64,000 nucleotides of DNA from Odiellus spinosus. Its lineage: Eukaryota; Arthropoda; Arachnida; Opiliones; Phalangiidae. Below the pieces are notes generated by a model. The model saw only the letters and a program-made list of their open reading frames with translations. It ran no database searches and was not told the DNA's origin. This document shows, one piece after another, positions 1 to 11,300 of this stretch. The first letter of the stretch is position 1, and the number at the start of each line of letters is the position of its first letter. The translations under genes were made by a program, and so were the position numbers. The stretch lies in assembly GCA_963920705.1 (NCBI GenBank), contig OY987237.1:14290601-14354600 (forward strand), in the 5' to 3' direction.

Positions 1-186
1 ATTTTAGGCTTAGCAGATTTGGGAAATTAGAATTATTTTTATTGATTAGAATTATAACAAAATATTTTAGGCTTAGCATACATCTAATTCGTACAAGGTT
101 TTAAGGGAACACTCGTGGATCAAACGCGATGAAAGTTAAGCCAATTTTCCATAATGTTTCTATGTAATAAAAAGCTACTATTTTAT

Positions 187-523
187 CAGAAGCCGATGAA
201 ACCCTCCTTTGAAGTCTACTACTATAATGTTCCATATAGTGCGCCTCTCTGTATGGGTAAAATTCCCAATTTTACGAGATCGGAGGGGTCCTACTTCATA
301 CCCCCCTATCTACGGAAAATTGGAAATTCTCTCTCTCCACAAACGACGACGTTTTTTGACGAACTCCAAGGCTGCTAGAGATATTCGCTGGACGAACTCC
401 CGCTCCGAAAATATCTACCGTTAGGAGGCGTACGAATCGCGCTTTTTGAAACTAACCCATACAGAGAGGGGTAAACAAGACCCGGGAGTAATAGACTTCA
501 AAGGAGGGTTTCATCGGCTTCTG
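187..523 (-). mobile_element. MITE family 1, copy 1
   Basis: Inverted-repeat element of 337 bp with ends CAGAAGCCGATGAAACCCTC and its complement, flanked by the 7-bp direct repeat ATTTTAT. Strand is assigned relative to the copies that begin with the CCCGGGTC side. Confidence 0.92.
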
Positions 524-1128
524 ATTTTATCAATTTCATTCTTCCTTTATATTTTTTTAAGATAAGTTTGTATAAACTATGTAATGAAGCCTGAGGCGGA
601 TTAATACATCATAGCTCACAAAAAGTAGTATTTAAAATTATAGACTATAGGCGTATCGTAAGATAATTACATCTTATTATATTTTTCTGTTTTTAATTGG
701 AAATGAAAACGGGCTGGGATCTATAGTTAGTTTTAACTTTGAGTTTACATCGTGATTAAAGATAGACTATCATTTTCTCGTAGGTATTAAATTAAACCTA
801 GCTCTCTTCTACGTGATAAAAACTGAATCTAATTATAGTTTTAGGGGCTATTTTGTATATTTTATTAATATCAATTAACTAGAGTTTGAGGCGTCACGAT
901 AAAAACTTTCATATAATGATGAGTTTCGGATCCCGGAAGCCAAATAAATTGCCGAAATCGAAAGTTTTATTTTATTTAAATGTTAGTTTTGTTTCCCTAA
1001 CCTGGCTTTTACCGGAAGGAGATAAGATAAAAAGAAAGACGTCTTGAGGGCCTTGAATAATCGTGGATCAGATCGTAATGTTAGTGTTATCAAAAGTTTA
1101 TCTATTTATTCCCCGAAAGTAAACAACG

Positions 1129-1322
1129 CCTCGTAACTTTATACTATCAGCGAAGGTTTCAGTAAATGTACCGGCAGATTCTGATTCGAGACACTCTAGC
1201 GGCTGCAGTCGCCGTGTAAATAGTGAAATCGGAAGCGCCACTCTGCGGAGAAATTTCGAAGTTGTTGGGGAAGGCAATATAGCCGAGCGCGGCCCGCCTC
1301 TCTCTCGACTCAAAATATCGTG
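1129..1322 (+). other. GC-rich block with an open frame
   Basis: A locally GC-rich stretch after a possible acceptor (ACTATCAG). The frame reads VNVPADSDSRHSSGCSRRVN, then SEIGSATLRRNFEVVGEG and stops at TGA. It is not a PAN or ZP exon; the opposite strand is also open. Coding status is unresolved. Confidence 0.18.
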
Positions 1323-1410
1323 AAAGAGTACAAATCACTCGAGCCAGATGACTTTTATGGCTGTGATTAATACCACATAAGCATGTTAAACGAATTCACT
1401 CGGCCATACC

Positions 1411-1725
1411 AAGAATCCATTAAGGTTCCATAAGAATATGGGAGGGCCGCGATTCAATAACCATCCTCCCAAACTTTGTAGCAAAAGTTCGTCTGCTTCG
1501 AATTGATTTTTCAAGTAAATCGCTCCTGCCATTTATTATTAACCCGCGCCAATAACGACCTTGACATAATATTTTGGGTAATAAAAATGGAGCCGACCGA
1601 AAAAAAGATCTAAGCGTACAAATGTTGCGAAAATTGCGGACGAACTTTTGTTACAAAGTTTGGGAGGATGGTACCAGAGGCTAAAGCTATGCTCCCATAT
1701 TCTTATGGAACCTTAATGGATTCTT
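1411..1725. mobile_element. Foldback element with 9-bp target duplication
   Basis: Ends AAGAATCCATTAAGGTTCCA and complement, with a second pair of inverted blocks (CCATCCTCCCAAACTTTG). Flanked on both sides by GGCCATACC. Long inverted repeats and a 9-bp duplication are typical of Mutator-type non-autonomous elements; the superfamily is inferred. Confidence 0.85.
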
Positions 1726-1775
1726 GGCCATACCGAGTAACCTTGAGATAGTCTTCCATGGTCCTGAAGGACTTT

Positions 1776-1811
<36 letters not shown>

Positions 1812-1987
1812 AAATGACCCTAATCGATTTGAACTAACCTTCAACCGGAAGAAAGGATGTAATATTATGAAAACCAGTATCCGGTATTTAAAATATTTTA
1901 ATCCGATGACTCTCCCATAGATCAACTCCAAGATTTAACCGTTCTTATAGAGATATTATTCAAGAATAAAGAGAATAATTTCCTTAA

Positions 1988-2430
1988 GGGAGGCTGAAAA
2001 GAAAAATAATTTACTTTTAATTTCTTATGTTAAATTTAAACCACATAACCCTTAAAACCACAGACAAAATTCTGGTTAAATAATTTAGCACAGTTAATTG
2101 TAATTGTTGACGTAATCTCGAATCTAGCTTCTATTTAACTATATTAGTTAGACTAACTTGATGCTGATAAAGTATAATATTAGTCTTAGCGAAAGTTTTT
2201 AATTAATTCTTAAAAAATGCGATTTTTCTTGCAAAACATTTTTATATATATATTTAAAATAAATTAATTTAAATGGAACTGATGCTTCAAAACTAATGTT
2301 TTTGGAAACTGTCTTAAAATTTAGGTTGAAAAGCACTTGTGTGTTTTACAGACATTAAAGTTTCAAGTTAGATTATTTAAATTTAAGAAAGAAAAAAGTA
2401 AAAAAAAAACAATAATTTTCATCCTCCCTT
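1988..2430. mobile_element. Probable degraded AGGGAG-family element
   Basis: Left TTAAGGGAGGCTGAAAAG and right TTTTCATCCTCCCTTT are inverted, but the right TTAA is lost. Interior is AT-rich and unrecognised. Confidence 0.45.
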
Positions 2431-2759
2431 TGGAAACTGAATTTGATGGGCAGTCGAGATAGTAGGCGAACTAAACGAAGCTCTTTTTAATCGCTCGCCC
2501 CATTAAATAACCTCGACAGAGCATTTTAGATTCTCTCAAAGCAAGTTCGGTTTTAATATATTATTATAATGTTATTAAAACTATAAGTGGCTGTCTCATC
2601 TAATCCACCCTCTTACCTTCTATTTCTCCATCCCCCATTATTTCTACATTGTCTGGTACTAGTTGGACGGTCAATGAAGTCAGAACAATTTGAAATTTCA
2701 GCACTTAATTCTAGTCCCTATCTCAAATATGAAATCGTAGAAGTATATTGAGAGGTTAA

Positions 2760-3275
2760 GGGCCTTTCACACGAGCCAATTTTTCCGTCCAACTTGTTGG
2801 CGTAACTCCATCGTTCACAGGCTTCCTATTCAATCAATCATTATGGGTGTTGGCGTGGCGTCATATCTTTCGTCACGTCTAATTTTATTTCTAATGATAT
2901 TTAGATTTGAAATATTAATTTCAATCGCTTTCATCTTTTACGTCACTCGAGATCGCGTAAATTTTTAAATTTTCAGTCATTATCCGATATAAACTAATAA
3001 AACCACAGCCTAATCTTCAATCGAAAAGAAAATGTCTACCAGATCACGTGGATATGTTTCGCTATCTGGATTGACTTGAAAATAATCCCTAACACATGGG
3101 GTATACGTCATAAAGTGTCTCTAATCGTTGGAATTTTCGAAGTTGGCGCGATTACCTAACTGCCTATTTAATTTGGTCAGCAACCCAATTTTTCTTGAAC
3201 GATTTTAATTGAAGTTGAGGCAACTCGAGTTGTCCAAACTAGTTCCTGGTAAAATTTGGATAATGTGAAAGGCCC
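2760..3275. mobile_element. TTAA-flanked inverted-repeat element (GGGCCTTTCACA ends)
   Basis: Begins TTAA-GGGCCTTTCACAC and ends GTGAAAGGCCC-TTAA, about 516 bp. Interior has no open frame of note. Confidence 0.75.
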
Positions 3276-3935
3276 TTAAGAAGGCTCCGCTACTCAACAA
3301 TATTATAAATCGCCACGCTCGTACCTAACAATTCTTTTGCAAATGTTTTATCCGCTTATGGGCATCGAAAGATCTTACCCAATGAGGATTTCGTTGAGGT
3401 TTGTTGGCGTTGCTACTTCAACCATAATTCCCTTTCTTTGGAAAAAGCGAAGCCTTGAATCTGTCTCATCGTATTAACTATAGCGTAGACAGTATTCAAT
3501 TTTATCTATTATATATTTTTAAACTCCACATGTGGGTAATTAATTTTTGTTGTGGTATATATTTTTAAAGGCAAACAAACTTTATAAGAGGCTCATTAGG
3601 TTTTTAGGCTATAACCTATTTTATTAATTAACAATAGCTATGTATGTATTAATTAACGCGTTGTTAGTTTTAATTATAGAAATGGAGGCCTTAGTCTATT
3701 TTGCTCATTATTATTAACCCCATTTATTTTAGAATGATCTTGAATTTAACTATTTTATTTTTAAAATGATCTTGGATTTATCTATTGAATTATTAATTAC
3801 ATACGTCTGTAAAGTCACAATTAAAATTTGGTTTAAGTTACTTAGGTTTGTTTAGAAATTGTGATACATTTAATGGCCTTAAACTTGACTAATTTCTGGA
3901 CTTTAGCGAGGTATTCTTTACGAGTGGCTCATTTC

Positions 3936-4165
3936 AATTTTAATCAGTTTTGGTCTAAGAGATCGTAGTGAAAAGTTACGGCCATTTAAAGATAGGGATC
4001 ATTTTTGAATTTTTGCTCAATTTGTATCCAGTGGTTAGGCATCCTTTCCGTGTGGTGAGGCAGAATTTTATTACTCGAAATTAATGAACGGAATGTCTAC
4101 TTTCTAACGGTGCAATCAGTTTTGATCTAGGAGATCGTAGTAAAAAGTTACGGCCCATAGAAGTT
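3936..4165. repeat. Short diverged direct duplication
   Basis: ATCAGTTTTGGTCTAAGAGA...AAAGTTACGGCC near 3940-3985 recurs as ATCAGTTTTGATCTAGGAGA...AAAGTTACGGCC near 4107-4155. Confidence 0.6.
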
Positions 4166-4338
4166 AGAAGTCATTATTTATGAAATATTCAAGCGCCGAG
4201 CTTCATTTACAGATCGCACTTATATTCAAGCTCGATTATTGACCCCATTAAAAAAATTATATTCGTGAAACCAAAGTACAAATCTTTTGAATAAATAATA
4301 TATATAGAAGTGTCTATATATCATAGATCTTCTGTTAA

Positions 4339-4772
4339 AGGGAGGATGCAACCTAACAACAAGTGATTTTTTATCGATTCCTTATTGTTTAAATAGGCCT
4401 AATCCACTATTTAAAAAATTTACAAACAAATATTAAACTAGAAATAAATTTAAAACTTACCCTGAAAATAGGCTTAGTGGGATTCATGGAGCTCCTGATT
4501 TCCTCGCGTGTAAGGTCTAGCGACCAATCGCGCGCGACGTAAGTCTCGTGGAGATCTCGCGTGAACGACGGGCTTTTGCTCATTGGTCGCTAGACCTTAC
4601 ACGGACGCGATTCAGGATCTCCATGATTCCCGCTAAGCCTATTTTCTGGGTAAGTTTTTAATTTATTTCTAGTTTAATATTTATTTAGTAAACTTTTTAT
4701 CGGTGGATTAGGCCTATTTAAACGATAAGGAATCGATAAAAAAATCACTTGTAATTAGGTTGCATTCTCCCT
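4339..4772. mobile_element. TTAA-flanked element, AGGGAG family, intact
   Basis: TTAA-AGGGAGGATGCAACCTAA...GGTTGCATTCTCCCT-TTAA, about 434 bp. Two mirror halves (AATAGGCCTAATCCAC / GTGGATTAGGCCTATT) surround a central palindrome with GGTCTAGCGACCAAT and its complement. Confidence 0.88.
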
Positions 4773-5707
4773 TTAAAGTATACATCGTTGTTCTGGCGGG
4801 ATCAATCTCCTAAATACAATCGCCTCATCAGTCGATGATGTAAAAACAATCTTGAATCTTGAAACCATAACAATAGCTAGCAATCTTTTTTTTTTTTATT
4901 ATTATTAAAAATGTTGATGTATAAATCTTCATTTTTTTTTTCTCTTCGTGTCAGGTTAGAAGAATAAAAACGTCCTAAATCTTGACATTTGCTTAAATTT
5001 AAATGGAACTCTTATATATTGTTAATTTCAACTCGATTTTGTACTAAACGGGAAGGCTCCATTCTTTTCTTAGTTATTTTACTAGAAATGAAGGTAGATT
5101 AGCTTTAAACGAATTATCAAATCAAAGTAAAATTTATTATAATCTATAGCAGTTTCTCGTTAGTGTCGTTCCTGAATCGAAAAATTCTTTATATGTACTT
5201 AATTTATTTGATTTTGAATTGACAACCAAATTAAAGCTATTCTAGCTTTATCTCTAATATTTTTACCAAGAAGAAAATGGAGACCATACCTTCGTAATAG
5301 CTATCAATTCAAGGTGGAATATAAACCATATATAGTGAATGTTCTATCTTATACGCTTCGTTAGGTTTCGCCTCCTCTCTTTCTACCTCCAATTCTTTTT
5401 ATTATTATTTTGGTTTCAATTCTAGGAAACGACATTATAAAAAGAACTAAATATTATCCTTCCTTTTCATTGTCTTTATTCATACACGAAATCTTTCTAG
5501 CAGAACTGATTCCACCTTTCAAATTCGAAACCTGACAGGCCGGGGAAAAGTGCTATTATTTTGATAATTTTTTGGCGTGCGTTATTAACCTTTCCTTTCA
5601 TATTTTTCTTTTTTTTTTTTTTCTTTAAATCTACAAATTTGGATTTAAAAAGGATAGTGAAATTAGAACGATATTTTAATTTTTGGATAAATAAATATAG
5701 ATTTGAA

Positions 5708-6044
5708 CAGAAGCCGATGAAACCCTCCTTTGAAGTCTATTACTCCCGGGTCTTGTCTAACCCTCTCTGTATGGGTTATTCTCAAAAGGCGCGATTCGTA
5801 CGCCTCCTAACGGTAGATGTTTTCGGAGCGGGAGTTCGTCGAGCGAATATCTCTAACAGCCTCGGAGTTCGTCCAAAAAACGTCGTCGTTTGTGGAGAGA
5901 GAGAATTTCCAATTTTCCGTAGACAGAGGGGATGAAGTAGGACCCCTTCTAACTCGTAAAATTGTGAATTTTACTCATACAGAGAGGAGCGCTATATGGA
6001 ACATTGGAGTAGTAGACTTCAAAGGAGGGTTTCATCGGCTTCTG
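5708..6044 (+). mobile_element. MITE family 1, copy 2
   Basis: 337 bp, ends as in the family; flanked by ATTTGAA on both sides. Internal sequence is nearly intact. Confidence 0.92.
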
Positions 6045-8066
6045 ATTTGAACTAATTATAAAATAATTTAAGTTACTGGTCATTGTTAATAAATTTATTA
6101 TAAAAGAAAACAATTGCTATATATTGAAAATAATTTATATAAAATGATGAGCTAAGCCTAATATGATAGTGAATCCAATCAGACGTCGCGACCACTGGTG
6201 CAAAGAGTAAAATTAATTAATTAGGAAAGTTTTAATAATTTAAAAAATATTTGGAATGACGTCATATTTGAATATCATATACAGTTTTTATTTGTTGACC
6301 AATTTGGACGAAATTGGTCTCATTTTGAAGATCGGAAAATCTATGTACAGATATAAATATCACAATACTTCTATAGTATTTTAATCATCTATACTCGCCC
6401 TTTAAAAAATGTTATTGGAAAATATTTCCAAACCAAAATCAGTAAATTTGTATTCAGATCTCATTTTGTTCATCATTCCAATTTTAAACAAAGTGAAAAT
6501 CTAATAGCATAAAGACCTACTTGCCCCAAAAACCCCCATTTTTTATGTTATTCAGTACAGTAGCTTGGATATGTTAACTTTCATCTTACACATCGATCAT
6601 TATAACCCCTTTTTAAATATTATCGCGATAAAGAAAAATTAATATTTGGACGAGAGTAAAACGTCAACGAAAAATACATTTTTATTTCGTTCGTGAGTTT
6701 TAATTGCAATGTAGCTAATACTAGAGCGGATTAACAAGCCATGTTAATCCTTAAAGGAGTAAAAATAGTGCTTTGCAAACCAGTCTCGTGTGTTATGAAA
6801 AAGAAAAGTGAAAGTTACGTAACCATAAACACTTGATAATATATAGAGTTCTATAGAGACACTGACTGAAATCACAACTTCATACATCAATGTCACACGT
6901 TTCTACCGATTTTTAAAGGCGCCCTTTCATAGAATCTTACGATGTAAGACTTTCCTTAGAATATTTTTTCAGCTTCTGAAATTCATTATTAGATACGATG
7001 TCTATTATCATATTAACTTTGGAATGTAGAAATACATTTAGTCCTAAGGCGAATAACCTTAAGATTATACAATCATGGGTTTAATTTGTCACTAAATAGG
7101 AAACTACGGCGTATGGATACTTAATATTACTAGTCGCTACCACATTAAGTTGTCTTAGGCTTATTTTGTTTGCGATATGTATTGAAATTGAAGCAATATT
7201 GAACCTTATGGTAAAAAAACTAATAAAGGCTCGTTTTCAATCAAGATTTGTTTGTCCAAAAATTAAGAATTTGCGTCAAAACAAAGGTGCATGAAGCCTA
7301 ATTAAATCAAGCTTTTCTTTAACCCACGTTAACAGGATTAAATTGGGATGAGAGAATTGGATATCTAAATTGGAAAGCTTCAATAATGTTGATTGAAAAC
7401 GAGACTTTAGTTGAGACACACAATGCAAACTCCCCTCCATAGGAATTAATAATAGCAACATGCATCTACTTTTTGGGGTTTATATTTTTACATGATGGGG
7501 AAAAAAGAAAATGTTTTATCATGAAAATCCATTTATGGCAATTTTGTAATTTTCATCGCCGACCCAAAGCCCTAGTAGCCACATTTTCGAATAGAACACT
7601 TCTTTTTTTCTACGGGTATTTTTACATTGTTGAGTATTATAAAGCGTGATGCGCCACCTCTACGGGGGTGTACTTTAAATTATATTTTTCATTTCTATAA
7701 AACTTCATCATAAGTCTAGGCATATTTGACATCCGGTGGCGCCTTCAAAAAATTACTTTAACTTTACAATTCAATGTCTAAGTGGGAAAACCAGCGTATA
7801 TCTCGACTTTAACAAAGTTTTAAACTCTAACTGAAAGGTGAATAGACTCTTCAATTTGAAACGGTTTCTGGACTTAACAGAATTTTTACACCCCATGTCT
7901 AAATTGCAAAAGTATTCATTCTATACCTTCGTTCGCGTTAGAATCGTGTTTAAAGTAATTTCTCGTTAATCTTTTCCATACAATTTTCTGATTTTTCTTT
8001 TAATAAAGAGAATCGTGCAATTACGAACATCAATTTTTAAACTCTCCCCCGTTTTCATTTGTTTAG

Positions 8067-8333
8067 ATCCCGTTCGGTTATGCGAATTCAAGAAAGTGAG
8101 CAACAAAATCTTGAAGACGGTGGACGCCGTGTTTCAGGACGTGACGACCTTAGAAGAATGCCGTCGAAAGTGCTTAACGGTCAAGTACCGATGCCATTCC
8201 TTCGACTTCAGCGACCCGGCTAATAAAGTCTGCCGATTGAGTCACCACGCTTCGGCTTCACTGACGCATATCGAAGATCCTTATTTGGAGATTGCGGGAG
8301 CTACAACATACGAGTTGGCCTCTTGTTACAATG
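8067..8333 (+). CDS. Exon: PAN/apple domain (last PAN before ZP)
   Basis: Acceptor is a pyrimidine-rich tract ending GTTTAG before 8067; donor is AATG|GTAAGT. It is 267 nt, phase 1 to phase 1, the usual one-PAN-per-exon module, which also appears six times in the opposite-strand gene. Cysteines fall in RLCEF, EECRRKCL, YRCHSF, KVCRLSHH and ASCYN. The open frame continues leftward into the intron; I chose the acceptor by signal quality and by the phase match to the other gene's PAN exons. Confidence 0.88.
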
Positions 8334-11300
8334 GTAAGTAGATTACAACAACAGCAACTTAAACCATAGACCAGAAAAATCATTGAATATTTCAATCTGT
8401 AACATTGAATATTCAATATTGTAGCCAGCGATTTTTTCCAAGATAAGAAAGGGGAACCCTCTTTTATTAATTAAGAGAAACTTTTTGACTCTCAGCCCCT
8501 TCTGGAGAATGCGCGTACGTCTCTCATTGGATAAACACTACCTCACCGAAGGAATTAACGTTAATATGGGATTTAATTCTTCTTTTATCTAAGAGATTAA
8601 TGTCAAAAACTTCCGCGGTGCGTCGCTTATACTGATTTATTTAAAGATTAGATTTAAATCGCTCTCCTACATAATTTAATACGACTGTTTAACTTATAGG
8701 GTAGCTAGTTTTTCATTATTTTATGAGGTACGCGTATTACCAATCATTTTACATAGATATTTTTTGCTCCAAAATGATGGATGCAGCTATTAGGATGAAA
8801 AAGAGGTAGAGTCACGGCGCTTCATAATGGGGGCTCTTAGATAACTATGTCCAAAAAGTGCTTACTTCTTCTCCAATGGGATGTAAAATTAATTAGTCCA
8901 GTGATTAGTGGAGTGAGTTTTTTTTCTTCCTTACCCAAGACGTTAGGTGGCTGCACCCGGCCGGAAAACATACCAAAAGTTGTTTTACTATTGCTTTAGA
9001 TATCTAGACACCTCGAGCTTGCGTGGCAATGCCCCTTGCTTTGAAAAACATTCTTATTTGAAAATCAACATAAAACGAGTCACTCGAATGGACATGTAGT
9101 GAAATTGTATGTAGTCTTTGCTTTTGAAATTAACGAGAAAGCTACAAGAAGCTGTATGTACAAAAGGCGATACGCTTTCTTGAGTTTGAGGCGCGCGTAC
9201 GTTAAAATCGTTTTGTGTTGAACTCTTTTTCTTTCGATTGTTTTGTGTTCGTCACCCTTCAATCTTTAACAAGAACTAGACTGTTCAGGAAAGCGTGGAT
9301 AATCACCTACTACTCAGTAAATCCTTCGTGTGTGTGTTGTTATAAACTACAAAACCGGATGCCCTTCATTTCCGCGTTGTTGTTTTTTCTATACCAACGT
9401 CGCGGGGTCAACTCGAAAAATTACGCTTCTAAATTACCCGACGTTATTACCTTTGTAATTATTGTAATCAATAAGGATGACTTCGTTTTCAATAACGTCA
9501 TTAAAATAACGAAATTTCATTGGTCATGGCCCATTAACTTCGTATCGAGACAAATGACTCATATTCTGATTGATATTATCATACAAGAATTCATTTATGA
9601 AACTCGATGTATGTCTTCATGAATTCATTACAGCAGAGTTAAGGTTTAATTAATTTAATTTTAATTTATACATGGTTTGGTTTATTTATCTTTCACGATC
9701 TAGTCCGTTGAAAACACAATCTAATTGCATATTCAAATGAGCTCGAGTGGATTTATTTATTTATTTATTTATTTTATCTCGTAGTAACGATCCAATGTCG
9801 AGCACGGGAAATGATCGCTAACGTTAAAACGAGCAAGATTTTCAACGGAAAGGTGTACGCCAAAAGTCGACCCAACTCTTGCGTCACCGACGTCGTCAAC
9901 AGTCTCGAATTCGAGATACGCATGGCGTACAACGACCTCAACTGCGATGTCAAACAAGAGGTGAGACCAAAGCCATTTTTTGTATTCCTTCTTTTCTTAC
10001 GCCTATCTTCTTATCATTTTATATCGTTTCTTAAACCCCGAAAGGGTCCTCGCTTGCGCCCAGCCCGACAAGTTATCAAGGCGCGTTTTCACTTCCAATT
10101 AAATGATTTTAAGTCTGTCCTTATTCGTGATAAGTTTTGACTCTGGCATGTACCTTGCGCTAATGTATGCCCGTAACCTTTTCTCCCTGTCCCCCAGAAA
10201 AGTCTAGAGAGGTCTAGAAATTTCTGGAAAGTTCTGGAAGGTTCTGGAAGGTTCTGAAAGTTCCCCGTAATTTTTCACGGGTTTTAGCAGAAGCCGATGA
10301 AACCCTCCTTTGAAGTCTACTACTATAATGTTCCATATAGCGTTCCTCTCTGTATGGGTAAAATCCACAATTTTACGAGATCAGAGGGGTCCTACTTCAT
10401 ACCCCTCTGTCTACGGAAAATTGGAAATTCTCTCTCTCCACAAACGACGATGTTTTTTTGACGAGCACCAAGGCTGCTAGAGATATTCGCTCGACGAACT
10501 CCCGCTCCGAAAATATCTACCGTTAGGAGGCGTACGAATCGCGCTTTTTGAAACTAACCCATACAGAGAGGGGTAGACAAGACCCGGGAGTAATAGACTT
10601 CAAAGGAGGGTTTCATCGGCTTCTGGTTTTAGTTATACGGTATCGCCAATAAAATAGGCATACTGGATACAGCATAAACCTCTGATAACCAAAATTCGTC
10701 TGCTTTTCGTCATCTTACACCTCTAAGAGCCCACTGGGGTTTCATTTTTGTCTCGAGGATCGAAATTTCAGACGTAAGACCAATAGATATTTCTCTACTC
10801 TTTTTAAACTTTCAGGAATCTATATCAAGTATATGATTATGAGTTTAGAATAGTTCCCCATGATCATAGGCGCGTAACTTGAACTCCTTAATTACGATCT
10901 AATTCCTAGATATTAATTAAACTCCAATTTTTTATTTGGGTGTGAAAACGCATTTTTAGATAATGTTATGTACATTCTATCAGATTCTATCTACTCTGCC
11001 GGTTTATTTAATTTCTCTTTGGCTCGATGGTAGTACGAACCAAATAATCGGCCTCTGCCGAGAATCATCCCTCGCTCGAGAGTAATGATAAACTGGTTTT
11101 GGGGATAGGAATAAATTCTCTAGTCGAGCGGTCATTATTGTCAAGCTATTCGGAATACCCCCATCCCGTTTGGGAGATTCGACTTAATCTTTTTAATTTC
11201 GAAGCTCGAGCTCGAATTATGACTATAATCATAAATTATGAACGCCAATACAAAACATTCCAGATGTAAATGACCTTATATTTCGTGAAACCGAAGAGTT

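Larger units (their letters stand above)
1..8066. other. Region upstream of the first seen PAN exon
   Basis: AT-rich, with MITE copies 1 and 2, the 9-bp-duplication element, two TTAA-flanked elements and a degraded third. No PAN exon, signal peptide exon or promoter could be identified, so it is either a long intron of the + strand gene or intergenic DNA. Confidence 0.6.

Noticed and set aside
2595..2700. Minus-strand stretch reading SLTVQLVPDNVEIMGDGE with a good donor (GAAG|GTAAGA)
   Set aside because: Only about 30 codons, no convincing acceptor, no recognised family.
9080..9622. Two overlapping frames of 60 and 135 codons in an intron of the + strand gene
   Set aside because: Low complexity, opposite strands, no domain, no splice context.
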